Below, piece after piece: positions 37,342-48,048 of a stretch of 64,000 nt of DNA. The DNA is from Lysinibacillus fusiformis (GTDB taxonomy: Bacteria > Bacillota > Bacilli > Bacillales_A > Planococcaceae), in contig NZ_CP070490.1 of the NCBI RefSeq assembly GCF_016925635.1, positions 3,354,001 through 3,418,000 on the forward strand. The letters are read 5' to 3'. The notes under the pieces are model-generated. The model ran no database searches, was not told the DNA's origin, and saw only the letters and a program-made list of their open reading frames with translations. The translations under genes and the position numbers were made by a program. Position 1 is the stretch's first letter, and each line of letters opens with the position of its first letter.

Positions 37342-38967
37342 ATGCATATGATGGATACACCCTTATTATTAACAAGTTTTTTGAATCGCGCAGAACGATT
37401 TTTTCACTCAAAGAAAATTTATTCTCGAACAAGCGCCACTACTATTCATGAGTTCACGTATAAAGAATATGTCAAACGGACTCGCCAATTAGCTGATGCT
37501 CTGACGAAGCTAGGAATGGAGCGAGGAATGAAGGTGGGCACATTTGCTTGGAACCACCATCGCCATTTAGAAGCCTATTTTGCTGTACCATGTGCAGGAG
37601 CAGTACTGCATATGATTAATATTCGATTAGCCCCTGAGCATATTGCCTATGTCATCAATCATGCTGAGGATGAAATTTTATTAATAGATGATAATCTAGT
37701 GCCATTGATTGCACCAATCGTATCACAGCTGAAAACGGTCAAGCATTTTATCATTATGGGCGACGCTGTTGCAGTAGAATCGATGCCGATTCCCAATGCT
37801 CTTTCCTATGAAGCGCTACTTGCAGAGGCAGATGAACAGTTCACATTCCCAGAAGAATTAGATGAAAATACACCTGCAGGCATGTGCTATACAAGTGCAA
37901 CGACAGGTATGCCAAAGGGAGTTGTCTATACACATCGCAGTATTGTACTCCACAGTTTAACAGCAGGTCTTGCTGACAGTATTGCGATTTGTGAGTCAGA
38001 TGTGGTGTTACCTGTTGTACCAATGTTTCATGCGAATGCATGGGGATTACCATTTGCAGGTGTCGCATTTGGTGCTACACAGGTTTTACCGGGTCCAATG
38101 TTTACACCACAGCTATTGCTTGAGTTATTTGATGTGTATAAAGTCACGTTGACAGCAGGTGTACCGACAATATGGCTGGGCGTTCTACAGGAGCAGCGCC
38201 AAAATCCTCGTGACCTATCGTCTATGCGATTAATTGTTTGTGGAGGATCTGCCTCACCAATTGGTCTTGTCCGAGGCTTTGAACAAGAACTTAATATCCC
38301 GTACATGACAGGCTACGGTATGACCGAAACATCACCGCTTGTAAGCCTATCCACGTATTTAACACATATGGAGGATTATACGGCTGATGAAAAAATGAAT
38401 GTTCGGATTACACAAGGCATGACGATGCCTCTTATTGATACACGGATTGTCAATGAAAATGGAGAAGTGCCTTGGGATGGCAAAACGATGGGAGAGCTAA
38501 CGATCAGAGGTCCATGGATTGCCAATGAGTACTATCATGATGAACGAACGGAAGAAGCCTTTAAGGACGGCTGGCTCTACACAGGTGATATTGCCGTGAT
38601 GACAACAGATGGCTATATAAAAATCACCGACCGTACAAAGGATTTAATTAAGAGTGGCGGCGAATGGATTTCTTCAGTAGAGCTTGAAAATGCATTAATG
38701 TCCCATCCAAAGGTCTTTGAGGCGGCTGTTATTGCCATTCCACATGAAAAATGGCTGGAGCGACCATTAGCCTGCGTTGTAGCAAAGCCAGAATTTAAGG
38801 ATTCGATTACTAAAGAGGAGTTACTAGAGAGTCTACAGCAACAATTCCATAAAACGTGGATTCCTGATGATATTGTCTTCATTGACGAGGTACCAAAAAC
38901 GTCTGTAGGCAAATTCTTAAAGGCTAAATTACGAGAAGATTTAAAAGAGTACCGCATACAAGTCTAA
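37342..38967 (+). CDS. Long- or medium-chain acyl-CoA synthetase (AMP-forming)
   Basis: A 541-residue adenylate-forming ligase. The P-loop is CYTSATTGMPKGVVYTHRS (Ala replaces the usual Gly of TSGTTG), then TGYGMTETSPLVSL, the hinge YTGDIAVMTTDGYIKITDRT, and the catalytic lysine in PKTSVGKFLKAKL. It activates a fatty or other carboxylic acid to the CoA ester, supplying the thiolase/SDR pair upstream. The sequence is close to the AlkK/medium-chain group. The ATG at 37342 follows GAAGGGAAG. It is the last gene of the set. Confidence 0.92.
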   Translation: MHMMDTPLLLTSFLNRAERFFHSKKIYSRTSATTIHEFTYKEYVKRTRQLADALTKLGMERGMKVGTFAWNHHRHLEAYFAVPCAGAVLHMINIRLAPEHIAYVINHAEDEILLIDDNLVPLIAPIVSQLKTVKHFIIMGDAVAVESMPIPNALSYEALLAEADEQFTFPEELDENTPAGMCYTSATTGMPKGVVYTHRSIVLHSLTAGLADSIAICESDVVLPVVPMFHANAWGLPFAGVAFGATQVLPGPMFTPQLLLELFDVYKVTLTAGVPTIWLGVLQEQRQNPRDLSSMRLIVCGGSASPIGLVRGFEQELNIPYMTGYGMTETSPLVSLSTYLTHMEDYTADEKMNVRITQGMTMPLIDTRIVNENGEVPWDGKTMGELTIRGPWIANEYYHDERTEEAFKDGWLYTGDIAVMTTDGYIKITDRTKDLIKSGGEWISSVELENALMSHPKVFEAAVIAIPHEKWLERPLACVVAKPEFKDSITKEELLESLQQQFHKTWIPDDIVFIDEVPKTSVGKFLKAKLREDLKEYRIQV

Positions 38968-39092
38968 CGTTAATGGATAGAATGAGGGTGGTGAAAAACT
39001 ACCTTCATTTTTTATTGGAATAAATTCCTGAAAAATGAAACTATTTTTTCCATTTTGCCGTATAATCTTAGTAACGAAAGGATGTGGACGGA

Positions 39093-39323
39093 TTGTCAAT
39101 TGCCATTGTAGCGATAATTGGAGGCGTCATTATTTCTCTAGCTGGAATTTTTACAGACGCTCTTACAAGACAACAAAAAATAAAACTGAAGGCTGTTGAA
39201 AAAGAAGTAGAATTAGAAAAGCTTAGGTTAGAAACTTATACGATCGAAACAGAAAAAATGCGCCTTGAATTAGAACAGTCGAAAGTATTACTTTTAGAGG
39301 AAAAACAAAACGCAAGCAAGTAG
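39093..39323 (+). CDS. Small membrane-anchored coiled-coil protein
   Basis: A 76-residue protein with one N-terminal transmembrane helix (SIAIVAIIGGVIISLAGIF) and a cytoplasmic, strongly charged coiled coil with Leu at heptad spacing (VEKEVELEKLRLETYTIETE). I do not recognise it. The TTG at 39093 is chosen since AAAGGATG lies ten bases upstream; a GTG at 39084 is too close. It sits between the acyl-CoA ligase gene and cheR with a TATAAT box upstream at about 39060, so it may have its own promoter. Function unknown. Confidence 0.65.
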   Translation: MSIAIVAIIGGVIISLAGIFTDALTRQQKIKLKAVEKEVELEKLRLETYTIETEKMRLELEQSKVLLLEEKQNASK

Positions 39324-39346
39324 ATGAGTATACATGAGAAAGACTA

Positions 39347-39375
39347 TTTCAGGATTGGGACTTTTCCGCTATAAT
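39347..39375 (+). promoter_or_regulatory. Promoter of cheR
   Basis: A consensus TATAAT (39370-39375) with a weak TTTCAG -35 at 17 bp, 32 bp upstream of cheR. Confidence 0.5.
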
Positions 39376-39380
39376 GGTAA

Positions 39381-40181
<801 letters not shown>

Positions 40182-40262
40182 TAATATGGATGAAAAGCTT
40201 TGTACAAATGACACAATTAGTCATGTACATATAGTTGGCCAAGCATTAAACATAGATATTTC

Positions 40263-40302
40263 ATACGCTTTTCGCTTATCATAAGCAAAGGCGTATTTTT
40301 TA
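40263..40302 (+). terminator. Intrinsic terminator after cheR
   Basis: Stem ATACGCTTTTCGCTTAT / ATAAGCAAAGGCGTAT (a few mismatches), 1-nt loop plus opened bases, then TTTTTT. It separates cheR from the aro operon. Confidence 0.75.
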
Positions 40303-40468
40303 TAAAGTTTAGCTAGTGTTTTTTTATAACTGCCGTTCAGAATATTCACATTTAGATCTATGAAAATGGTAGGTACTTAAAAGACATTTGTAAAAGGACT
40401 GTTTTTTTAAAGAATATATGTTATAGTGAAAAATACATACTTTAGCGAGTTGAAGGGAGAAAGTGTTT

Positions 40469-41650
40469 ATGCGTTACTTAACAGCAGGTGAGTCACATGG
40501 ACCTCAATTAACGACAATTATTGAAGGTTTACCGTCACTCTTACCCATTACAGCAGAAAAAATTAACCACGATTTAAAACGACGCCAAGGAGGTCATGGA
40601 CGTGGGCGCCGCATGCAAATCGAAACAGATACAGTAGAGATTGTTGCGGGTGTTCGTCATGGTCAGACACTTGGTTCTCCTGTTGCGCTCGTTGTCACAA
40701 ACGATGACTGGAAGCACTGGACTAAAATTATGGGAGCTGAGCCATTGGCTGATGATATCAATCCTGAAGATATCAAACGTCAAATTTCACGACCTCGACC
40801 AGGTCATGCCGATTTAGTTGGGGGCATGAAATATGGTCACCGTGATTTACGGAATGTATTAGAGCGTTCCTCTGCACGTGAAACAACTGTACGTGTAGCA
40901 GTTGGATCAGTGGCAAAGGCTTTACTTAATGAACTAGGCATTTCCATTGTTGCACATGTTACAGAGATAGTGGGAATTAAGGCAGATACATCTTTAGTAG
41001 AAGGAAAAACAACAGAAGAAATTCGTGCCATAGTTGAAGCTGATCCTTGTTACTGTGTAGATCCAGTAGCCTCTGCCAAAATGGTTGAGGCCATTGATGA
41101 AGCAAAAAAAGCTGGTGATTCTATTGGTGGAGTTGTAGAGGTTATTGTAGAAGGCATGCCAGCAGGTGTAGGTTCTTATGTACATTATGATCGTAAGCTT
41201 GATGCCAAACTTGCAGCAGCTATGCTATCCATTAATGCTTTTAAAGGTGTAGAATTTGGACTTGGCTTTGAAATGGCACATCGTAAAGGTTCTGAAGTGC
41301 ATGATGAAATTATTTGGTCTGAAGAAGAAGGCTATACACGTGCAACCAATCGACTTGGTGGCTTAGAGGGCGGTATGTCTACAGGTATGCCTATTGTAGT
41401 ACGTGGTGTGATGAAGCCAATTCCTACTTTATATAAACCATTACAAAGTGTAGATATCGAAACAAAAGAGCCGTTTAAAGCAAGCGTAGAGCGCTCTGAT
41501 AGCTGTGCAGTACCTGCAGCATCTGTAGTTGCAGAGCATGTTATTGCCTGGGAAATAGCGAATGCTATTTTGGAGCAATTCCATAGTGATCAACTACCTC
41601 AATTACAAGCTCAAATTGACGAGCATCGTCAATATGCAAAGGGGTTCTGA
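40469..41650 (+). CDS. aroF: Chorismate synthase AroF
   Basis: A 393-residue enzyme that converts EPSP to chorismate with reduced FMN. Family signatures are [14 protein letters not shown] at the N terminus, the [14 protein letters not shown] loop and [20 protein letters not shown]. In Bacilli this gene is called aroF (aroC in E. coli). The ATG at 40469 follows GAAGGGAGA. It opens the operon aroF-aroB-aroH-hisC-tyrA. Confidence 0.96.
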   Translation: MRYLTAGESHGPQLTTIIEGLPSLLPITAEKINHDLKRRQGGHGRGRRMQIETDTVEIVAGVRHGQTLGSPVALVVTNDDWKHWTKIMGAEPLADDINPEDIKRQISRPRPGHADLVGGMKYGHRDLRNVLERSSARETTVRVAVGSVAKALLNELGISIVAHVTEIVGIKADTSLVEGKTTEEIRAIVEADPCYCVDPVASAKMVEAIDEAKKAGDSIGGVVEVIVEGMPAGVGSYVHYDRKLDAKLAAAMLSINAFKGVEFGLGFEMAHRKGSEVHDEIIWSEEEGYTRATNRLGGLEGGMSTGMPIVVRGVMKPIPTLYKPLQSVDIETKEPFKASVERSDSCAVPAASVVAEHVIAWEIANAILEQFHSDQLPQLQAQIDEHRQYAKGF

Positions 41651-41653
41651 TTT

Positions 41654-42745
41654 ATGCGTGTACCAGTGGCAACAAAATCGCATCAATATGAAGTTGTTCT
41701 TGGTCATCAATTTCTAACTGAAGCTGTGGAGGCATTTGCTGATAAACTTCAAAAAGCAGATAAGCTCTTTGTGTTTACAGATAGCAATGTATGGGCTGCA
41801 CAGGGAGAGTACTTCAAAGCAAATTTCCCTTATCATTTTGAGGTCTTTATTTTGCCTGGTGGTGAAGCATGCAAAACCTTTGAACAATACAATGCTGCTC
41901 AAACATTTTTATTGGAACAAAAATGCTCACGAAAATCATTTATTTTTGCCTTTGGAGGAGGAGCAGTTGGTGATTTAACTGGCTTTGTTGCGGCAACCTA
42001 TATGCGAGGGATTCCGTTTATTCAAATTCCAACAACCATTCTAGCACATGATTCCGCAGTCGGTGGAAAAACAGCTATTAATCATCCACTAGGAAAAAAT
42101 ATGATTGGCGCATTTTATCAGCCTGAAGGTGTGATTTATGATACAGCGCTTTTAGAAAGTTTATCAGAGCGTGAGGTGCGTTCAGGAACAGCGGAGTTAA
42201 TTAAGCACGCCATGATCTCTGACTCAGCTTGGTTAGAGGAATTAATGACAGCAGATTCTGTAATTCATTTTAATCAAAATGAACTAGCAAAGCAGCTGAA
42301 AAAGGGAATTGAAGTGAAAGCGCAAATTGTAGCTGAGGACGAAACAGAGCAATCCGTTCGCAAGTTTTTAAACTTAGGCCATACATATGGACATGCTATT
42401 GAAGCAGCTGCGGGTTATGGTAAAGTGGCACATGGTGAAGCTGTTATGATTGGGCTTGTCTACTGTCTTCTTTTAAGTGAACGATATGGAGAACTAGATC
42501 GAACGTTCACTCAAGCTTTTTTACAGTTTGCAGTGAAGAATGGCTATCCTTTTGAGGCTGTAAATGATTATTCATTTGAACAATTAACTAGCTACTTAAT
42601 GAAAGATAAAAAAGCGGAATATGGCATTTTACAATTTGTTCTTCTAGAAAAAATTGGTAAACCTTTTGTGAAAGCCATTGATATAGAAGAATGTAAAGAA
42701 ATAGATGCTGAATATAGACAGTTATTAGCGGAGGTGCTTGTATGA
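41654..42745 (+). CDS. aroB: 3-dehydroquinate synthase AroB
   Basis: A 363-residue zinc and NAD enzyme of the shikimate pathway. The NAD loop FAFGGGAVGDLTGFVAATYM and the substrate/metal segment LNLGHTYGHAIEAA, with its zinc His residues, are present; GGKTAINHPLGKNMIGAF is also typical. Length is normal. It starts 3 bp after aroF stops and overlaps aroH by 4 bp. Confidence 0.96.
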   Translation: MRVPVATKSHQYEVVLGHQFLTEAVEAFADKLQKADKLFVFTDSNVWAAQGEYFKANFPYHFEVFILPGGEACKTFEQYNAAQTFLLEQKCSRKSFIFAFGGGAVGDLTGFVAATYMRGIPFIQIPTTILAHDSAVGGKTAINHPLGKNMIGAFYQPEGVIYDTALLESLSEREVRSGTAELIKHAMISDSAWLEELMTADSVIHFNQNELAKQLKKGIEVKAQIVAEDETEQSVRKFLNLGHTYGHAIEAAAGYGKVAHGEAVMIGLVYCLLLSERYGELDRTFTQAFLQFAVKNGYPFEAVNDYSFEQLTSYLMKDKKAEYGILQFVLLEKIGKPFVKAIDIEECKEIDAEYRQLLAEVLV

Positions 42746-43110
42746 TTCGTGGACTTAGAGGAGCAGTAACAATTGAATCTGACAAGCCAGAGCTTGTATG
42801 GGATGAGACAGCAAGATTAGTGCGTGAGGTTGTGGCAGCAAATAATGTGGAGATTGATGATATTGCATCAATCCTTATTTCTACAACGCCAGATATTACC
42901 TCAGCATTTCCTGCTCGTGCAGTACGTTTGATGGATGGCTGGCAATATGTCCCTGTTATGTGTACACATGAAATGGATGTGCCAGACGCATTACCATTAT
43001 GTATTCGTATATTAATTCATGCGAACGTAGAGGTAGCCCAAAAAGATGTAAAGCACTTGTATCTCAATGATGCAGTGAAATTAAGACCAGATTTGGCTCA
43101 GGCTAAATAA
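42742..43110 (+). CDS. aroH: Chorismate mutase AroH (monofunctional)
   Basis: A 122-residue AroH-type chorismate mutase (B. subtilis 127), which converts chorismate to prephenate. It starts MIRGLRGAVTIESDKPE and carries the active-site Arg residues in FPARAVRLMDG and the Glu in EMDVPDALPLCIRILIH. The ATG overlaps the aroB stop (ATGA), showing translational coupling. In B. subtilis trpEDCFBA follows; here hisC is next after 18 bp. Confidence 0.95.
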   Translation: MIRGLRGAVTIESDKPELVWDETARLVREVVAANNVEIDDIASILISTTPDITSAFPARAVRLMDGWQYVPVMCTHEMDVPDALPLCIRILIHANVEVAQKDVKHLYLNDAVKLRPDLAQAK

Positions 43111-43128
43111 GTAGAGGAGATGTTTTAG

Positions 43129-44229
43129 ATGAAGTGGAAACAACAATTGGACGGTATGCAAGCATATAAGCCAGGTAAACCAATTGAAGAAGTACAACGT
43201 GAATATGACCTAAAGGAAGTTATTAAATTGGCATCGAATGAAAATCCATTTGGATGCTCACCTAAGGTAACAGCTTATTTACAAAATAATGCAGTGAATC
43301 ATGCACTTTATCCAGATGGCTATGCACAAAACTTGCGTACAGCTGTGGCAAATCATTTAGGTGTGAAAGAAACACAGCTTCTTTTTGGTAACGGCTCTGA
43401 TGACATCATTGCTATTATTACTCGTGCTCTGTTGTATCCAGGGGTAAACACGGTTATGGCCGACCCTTCCTTCTCTCAATACTGGCACAATGCTGAAATT
43501 GAAGGTGCTGAAGTACGTAAAGTGCCTTGTCAAGAGGGGGCACATGATTTAGAGGCAATGCTGGCTGCAATTGATGACCAAACGTCTATTGTTTGGGTAT
43601 GTAGTCCGAATAATCCTACGGGAGTGGTCATTCCAGATGCTACATTGCGTGCCTTTCTTGCAAAGGTTCCAAGCGATGTCCTTGTCGTGCTAGATGAGGC
43701 TTACATTGAATATGTCACACATCCAGACCACAAAGATACGTTACCAATCATTGATGAATATCCGAATGTTCTTTTATTGCGTACATTCTCTAAAGCATAT
43801 GGTTTAGCATCGTTCCGCGTTGGCTATGCAATTGGCCAACCTGATGTTATTGCTAAGCTTGATCCTGTCCGCGCACCATTTAATAATACAATCTTAAGTC
43901 AAGCTGTTGCTGCCATTGCACTCAGTGATCAAGAATATATTGAAGCATGCCGTGAAGCCAACGAAAAAGGCAAAAAACAATATGTAGAATTTTGTAAAAA
44001 ACATAATCTAAAATACTTCCCATCTGATACAAACTTTATTTTCTTTGATACCCATGCTGATAGTGATGTTATATTCCAAGAGCTGATGAAAAGAGGCTTT
44101 ATTGTGCGCAGTGGTAATGCGCTAGGATTACCAGGATTTATCCGTGTCACAATTGGAACAGAGGCTCAAAATGCCGCATTACTTAGCCAACTTGACGAAG
44201 TGTTAAAACAACAAGGAGTATTTGCATGA
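43129..44229 (+). CDS. hisC: Histidinol-phosphate / aromatic aminotransferase HisC
   Basis: A 366-residue PLP enzyme of fold type I. PLP lysine is in RTFSKAYGLASFRVGYAIG, with VWVCSPNNPTG and DEAYIEYV upstream. In Bacilli this enzyme works in both histidine and Tyr/Phe synthesis, which explains its place in the aromatic operon before tyrA, with which it overlaps by 4 bp. Confidence 0.95.
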   Translation: MKWKQQLDGMQAYKPGKPIEEVQREYDLKEVIKLASNENPFGCSPKVTAYLQNNAVNHALYPDGYAQNLRTAVANHLGVKETQLLFGNGSDDIIAIITRALLYPGVNTVMADPSFSQYWHNAEIEGAEVRKVPCQEGAHDLEAMLAAIDDQTSIVWVCSPNNPTGVVIPDATLRAFLAKVPSDVLVVLDEAYIEYVTHPDHKDTLPIIDEYPNVLLLRTFSKAYGLASFRVGYAIGQPDVIAKLDPVRAPFNNTILSQAVAAIALSDQEYIEACREANEKGKKQYVEFCKKHNLKYFPSDTNFIFFDTHADSDVIFQELMKRGFIVRSGNALGLPGFIRVTIGTEAQNAALLSQLDEVLKQQGVFA

Positions 44230-45323
44230 CACGCAAAGTACTCGTTATAGGGCTAGGATTAATCGGTGGCTCCATTGCCCTTGCTTTGCAAAAAGCACCT
44301 GAAACAAAAATTATTGGCTATGATATGGATGCTCAAACACGTGAGCATGCGAAAACATTAAATATTGTGCATGATATTGTCACAGATCCACAGGCTGTTG
44401 CGGCTGATGTTGATGTTATTATCTTTGGGACGCCCGTTAATGCAACACTGGATTGGATGGAGCAATTAAAATCATGGCCTTTAAAAAATAAAGTCATCGT
44501 AACAGATACAGGGAGTACCAAAAAATTAATTATGCAAAAGGCCGGCGAATTACGTGAACTTGGCATAACGTTTATTGGTGGACATCCAATGGCGGGTTCT
44601 CATAAAAGTGGTGTTTTGGCTGCAAAGGCCCATCTTTTTGAAAATGCATATTACATGCTTACACCGCTTGCTGGAGAAGAAATTATTCATATGGCACAGC
44701 TTGAAAGTTTGCTAAAATTTACACATGCAAAAGTAGTCAGTGTATCTGCCAGTGAACACGATCACATGACTGCTGTGGTGAGTCATTTCCCACATGTTAT
44801 AGCTGCCTCACTTGTCCATCAATTAGGTGGAGAGAATGGCGAGTACCCAATGACACGTTCTCTTGCGGCAGGAGGTTTCCGTGATGTGACACGAATAGCC
44901 TCTTCTAATCCTATTTTATGGCGAGATATTACGCTGCAAAATCGCGAGGAGCTACTCACGCAATTAGATGGCTGGGAAAAAGAAATGACACGCATTAAGG
45001 AACTGCTGACAGATGGTTCTTCACAGGATATTGAAAACTATTTTGCTGTTGCCAAAGAACTGAGAGATGAATTACCAATTAGTGCAGGGGCTATGTATAC
45101 ACCCTTCGACTTATATGTTGATGTTCCTGACTATCCAGGTGTTATTTCAGAAGTGACAGGCTTTTTAGCAGATGAAGCGATTAGTATTACGAATCTACGC
45201 ATCGTCGAATCACGAGAAGATGTTTTCGGTATTCTAGTCATTAGCTTCCAAAGTGAAAATGATCGCGAACGTGCTGCAGCATGTATTCAAAAACGAGCAA
45301 ATTTCGAAACGTATATTTCTTAG
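44226..45323 (+). CDS. tyrA: Prephenate dehydrogenase TyrA with ACT domain
   Basis: A 365-residue enzyme that oxidatively decarboxylates prephenate to 4-hydroxyphenylpyruvate. The NAD motif VIGLGLIGGSIALAL is N-terminal, with TDTGSTKK and the GGHPMAGSHKSG catalytic loop. A C-terminal ACT domain (residues about 295-365, YVDVPDYPGVISEVTGFLAD) suggests feedback control by an amino acid. Start overlaps the hisC stop. Confidence 0.96.
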   Translation: MTRKVLVIGLGLIGGSIALALQKAPETKIIGYDMDAQTREHAKTLNIVHDIVTDPQAVAADVDVIIFGTPVNATLDWMEQLKSWPLKNKVIVTDTGSTKKLIMQKAGELRELGITFIGGHPMAGSHKSGVLAAKAHLFENAYYMLTPLAGEEIIHMAQLESLLKFTHAKVVSVSASEHDHMTAVVSHFPHVIAASLVHQLGGENGEYPMTRSLAAGGFRDVTRIASSNPILWRDITLQNREELLTQLDGWEKEMTRIKELLTDGSSQDIENYFAVAKELRDELPISAGAMYTPFDLYVDVPDYPGVISEVTGFLADEAISITNLRIVESREDVFGILVISFQSENDRERAAACIQKRANFETYIS

Positions 45324-45382
45324 CATAAGAAAGCGTCGGTATTTCGGCGCTTTCTATCTTCATATTGGAGGGAATAAAGTTC

Positions 45383-46669
45383 ATGATTGAAAAAGTATTG
45401 CAATACAACAAACCTTCTTTACAGGGCGCTTTAACCATTCCAGGCGATAAATCTGTATCTCATCGCTCCGTGATGTTTGGGGCCATTGCTAGTGGGACAA
45501 CGACAGTAGAGGGCTTTTTATTAGGTGAAGATTGTTTAAGCACAATTGATTGCTTCCAGAAACTTGGCGTTCAAATTGAAGTGGAAGGAACAAATGTAAC
45601 CATTCATAGTCCAGGGATCGATGGTTGGCTGGAGCCGACAGAAGTGTTGTATACGGGTAACTCTGGTACTACAACACGCTTAATGCTAGGCATTTTAGCT
45701 GGTTCTAATGTTCATTCAGTCATGACTGGTGATGCATCCATCGGAAAGCGACCAATGCGACGTGTTATAGATCCACTGCGTCAGATGGGGGCACAAATTA
45801 CAGGGCGTGCCGACGGGCAATATACACCGTTAGCCATTCAAGGTACAAAATTACAAGCCATTGATTACAAGATGCCTGTAGCAAGTGCACAGGTGAAATC
45901 TGCTATTTTACTAGCGGGCTTGCGTGCTGAAGGAACAACCATTGTGAGAGAAATGGATGTATCTAGAGATCATACAGAGCGAATGCTACGTCAATTTGGT
46001 GCACATGTAGAAGTAGATAATGGCATTGTATCCATTGAAGGAGGACAAGCTCTCAAGGGGACGCATGTTTCTGTGCCAGGAGATATATCATCCGCTGCCT
46101 TTTTCTTAGTGGCAGGAGCGATTTGCAAAAATAGTCAATTGACACTAAATAATGTAGGTATTAATCCAACACGTGACGGCATGATTGAGGTGCTGCAAAA
46201 AATGGGCGCCACGATGACGGTAACGCCAAAAGATGACAATCAAGCTGAACCTACAGCAACAATTCAAATCGCAACATCTACTTTAACCGGTACAACAATT
46301 GAAGGGGACATTATACCTCGCTTAATTGATGAGATTCCAATCCTTGCATTACTCGCTACGCAAGCACATGGTCAAACGATCATTAAAGATGCTGAGGAGC
46401 TAAAGGTCAAGGAGACTGACCGTATCACAGCTGTTGTGAATGAATTGAAAAAGCTTGGCGCCCAAATTGAAGCAACAGAAGATGGGATGATTATTGAGGG
46501 ACCCATGCCATTAAAAGGTGCAAGTCTTCAAACATATGGCGATCATCGTATTGGCATGATGGGTGCTGTCGCAGCTTTAATAACAGATGGTGCTATTACA
46601 CTAGATGATGCACAATGTATTGCTGTATCCTACCCATCGTTCTTTGAGCATATTGAGGCAGTGAAGTAA
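45383..46669 (+). CDS. aroA: 3-phosphoshikimate 1-carboxyvinyltransferase (EPSP synthase)
   Basis: A 428-residue EPSP synthase (aroE in B. subtilis naming). Signatures are [20 protein letters not shown] at the N terminus, [18 protein letters not shown], and [31 protein letters not shown] places it in the class I/II set where Ala/Gly at the glyphosate site matters (here GNSGT, class II-like). The ATG at 45383 has TTGGAGGGAAT upstream. A weak hairpin (45328-45355) separates it from tyrA. Confidence 0.95.
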   Translation: MIEKVLQYNKPSLQGALTIPGDKSVSHRSVMFGAIASGTTTVEGFLLGEDCLSTIDCFQKLGVQIEVEGTNVTIHSPGIDGWLEPTEVLYTGNSGTTTRLMLGILAGSNVHSVMTGDASIGKRPMRRVIDPLRQMGAQITGRADGQYTPLAIQGTKLQAIDYKMPVASAQVKSAILLAGLRAEGTTIVREMDVSRDHTERMLRQFGAHVEVDNGIVSIEGGQALKGTHVSVPGDISSAAFFLVAGAICKNSQLTLNNVGINPTRDGMIEVLQKMGATMTVTPKDDNQAEPTATIQIATSTLTGTTIEGDIIPRLIDEIPILALLATQAHGQTIIKDAEELKVKETDRITAVVNELKKLGAQIEATEDGMIIEGPMPLKGASLQTYGDHRIGMMGAVAALITDGAITLDDAQCIAVSYPSFFEHIEAVK

Positions 46670-46683
46670 CAATTAAAGAGAGG

Positions 46684-46710
46684 CTCTCCAAGCTTTTGGG
46701 GAGTTTTTTC
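46684..46710 (+). terminator. Intrinsic terminator after aroA
   Basis: CTCTCC / GGGGAG stem (one mismatch) around AAGCTTTT, followed by six T residues. Confidence 0.7.
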
Positions 46711-46771
46711 TTGTTTCAGAGGTAAATGTTTTGTAGCATAAAGGTATCAACGAAAGAATAGGTGAATGACT

Positions 46772-48034
46772 GTGAACAATGCGATGACTGAAATGATGCA
46801 AGCACTTGAACAAGGGGACTTAGCATTAATAGATCAGCTACTAGAATCATTTTTAATGAAGGAGCTACCCGAGGAGATCTATGCACTTGCTGAGATTTTT
46901 ATGCAGTATGGGTACATGAAAGAAGCTGACCGTGTGCTGGAGCATTTACAATTTTTATTCCCAGAAGAAGCACAGTTAAAAATAGATCGTGCCAATGTCC
47001 TAATGGAGCTTGGTAATGAAGATGATGCATTAGATTTATTATTAGAAATTGAAGAGACCTCACCAGAATATCCACAAGCTTTATTGGTTTTAGCTGATTA
47101 TTATCAAATGCAAGGGTTATTTGAGGTTGCGGAAAAGCGTATAAATGAAGCATTAGCAATTTTACCAGACGAGCCATTATTACATTTTGCCAAAGCAGAG
47201 CTTTTATTTGAAACGGGTCGTTTTTTAGAGGCAGCAAGATTGTATGAGGACTTATATGAGCAGCAAAATGAATTTGCTGGTATTCAACTTGTCGAACGAT
47301 TAGCAGAGGTGTATCGTGCAGGGGCGGCCTATGAGACGGCATTCGATTATTATGTCAAAGCCCTTGAAGAGGAAGTAAAGCCCGATATTTTATTTGGAGC
47401 TGCTTATTCAGCATTCCAGTCAAAAAAATACGAGATGGCTATTAAACAACTAGAGGAATTGAAAGAATTAGATCCTGATTACTTCTCAGCCTATTTATTG
47501 CTTGCGGAAAGCTATGCAATGACAGAGGATAATCAAAAAGCTTATGCTGCCATTCAAGAGGGGTTAAAGCGCGATGAATATGATAAATCACTGTATTTGT
47601 TTGCTGGGAAAATGGCGTTGAAAAATGGTTTGCCAGAAGAAGCTGAGCAATATCTAAGAGAAGCTATAGCGCTCGATCCTGAATATATGGAAGCGGTACT
47701 GGCACTTATTTCTGTGTTTGGACAACAGGAGCGTCATGAGGATGTAATTGAGTTATTTGAGACATTACAGCAAAATGATTTTGAATGGAGCACTTTATAT
47801 CCTTTTGCAGCAGAGGCATATGAAAATTTAGAATTGTACGACCGTGCATACGAATTTTACCGTTTGGCATATAATGATTTTAAGGAAGACGCAACATTTT
47901 TAGAAAAATATGTTTACTTCTTATTAGAGGAAGGAAAGCGTTCAGAGGCAAGAGAGGTTCTTGGACAATTAATCAACATTCAACCGGGTGAACCAGAGTG
48001 GCAGGAGAAGTTAGAAACCTTAGAATTTGAGTAA
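46772..48034 (+). CDS. ypiA: TPR-repeat protein YpiA
   Basis: A 420-residue soluble protein made almost entirely of tetratricopeptide-like helical repeats (for example LEQYLREAIALDPEYMEAV-type pairs, with FSAYLLLAESYAMTEDNQKA). It matches YpiA of B. subtilis in length and place between aroE and ypiB. TPR proteins mediate protein-protein contacts; no specific partner is known to me. GTG at 46772 lies seven bases after AGGTGA; the ATG at 46766 overlaps that site, so the start is uncertain by two codons. The ypiB gene begins within 15 bp. Confidence 0.88.
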   Translation: MNNAMTEMMQALEQGDLALIDQLLESFLMKELPEEIYALAEIFMQYGYMKEADRVLEHLQFLFPEEAQLKIDRANVLMELGNEDDALDLLLEIEETSPEYPQALLVLADYYQMQGLFEVAEKRINEALAILPDEPLLHFAKAELLFETGRFLEAARLYEDLYEQQNEFAGIQLVERLAEVYRAGAAYETAFDYYVKALEEEVKPDILFGAAYSAFQSKKYEMAIKQLEELKELDPDYFSAYLLLAESYAMTEDNQKAYAAIQEGLKRDEYDKSLYLFAGKMALKNGLPEEAEQYLREAIALDPEYMEAVLALISVFGQQERHEDVIELFETLQQNDFEWSTLYPFAAEAYENLELYDRAYEFYRLAYNDFKEDATFLEKYVYFLLEEGKRSEAREVLGQLINIQPGEPEWQEKLETLEFE

Positions 48035-48048
48035 AGGAGGGAGTGGGT

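Noticed and set aside
40400..40440. Promoter of aroF with TATAGT -10
   Set aside because: The -35 at proper distance (CTGTTT) is too weak to call.
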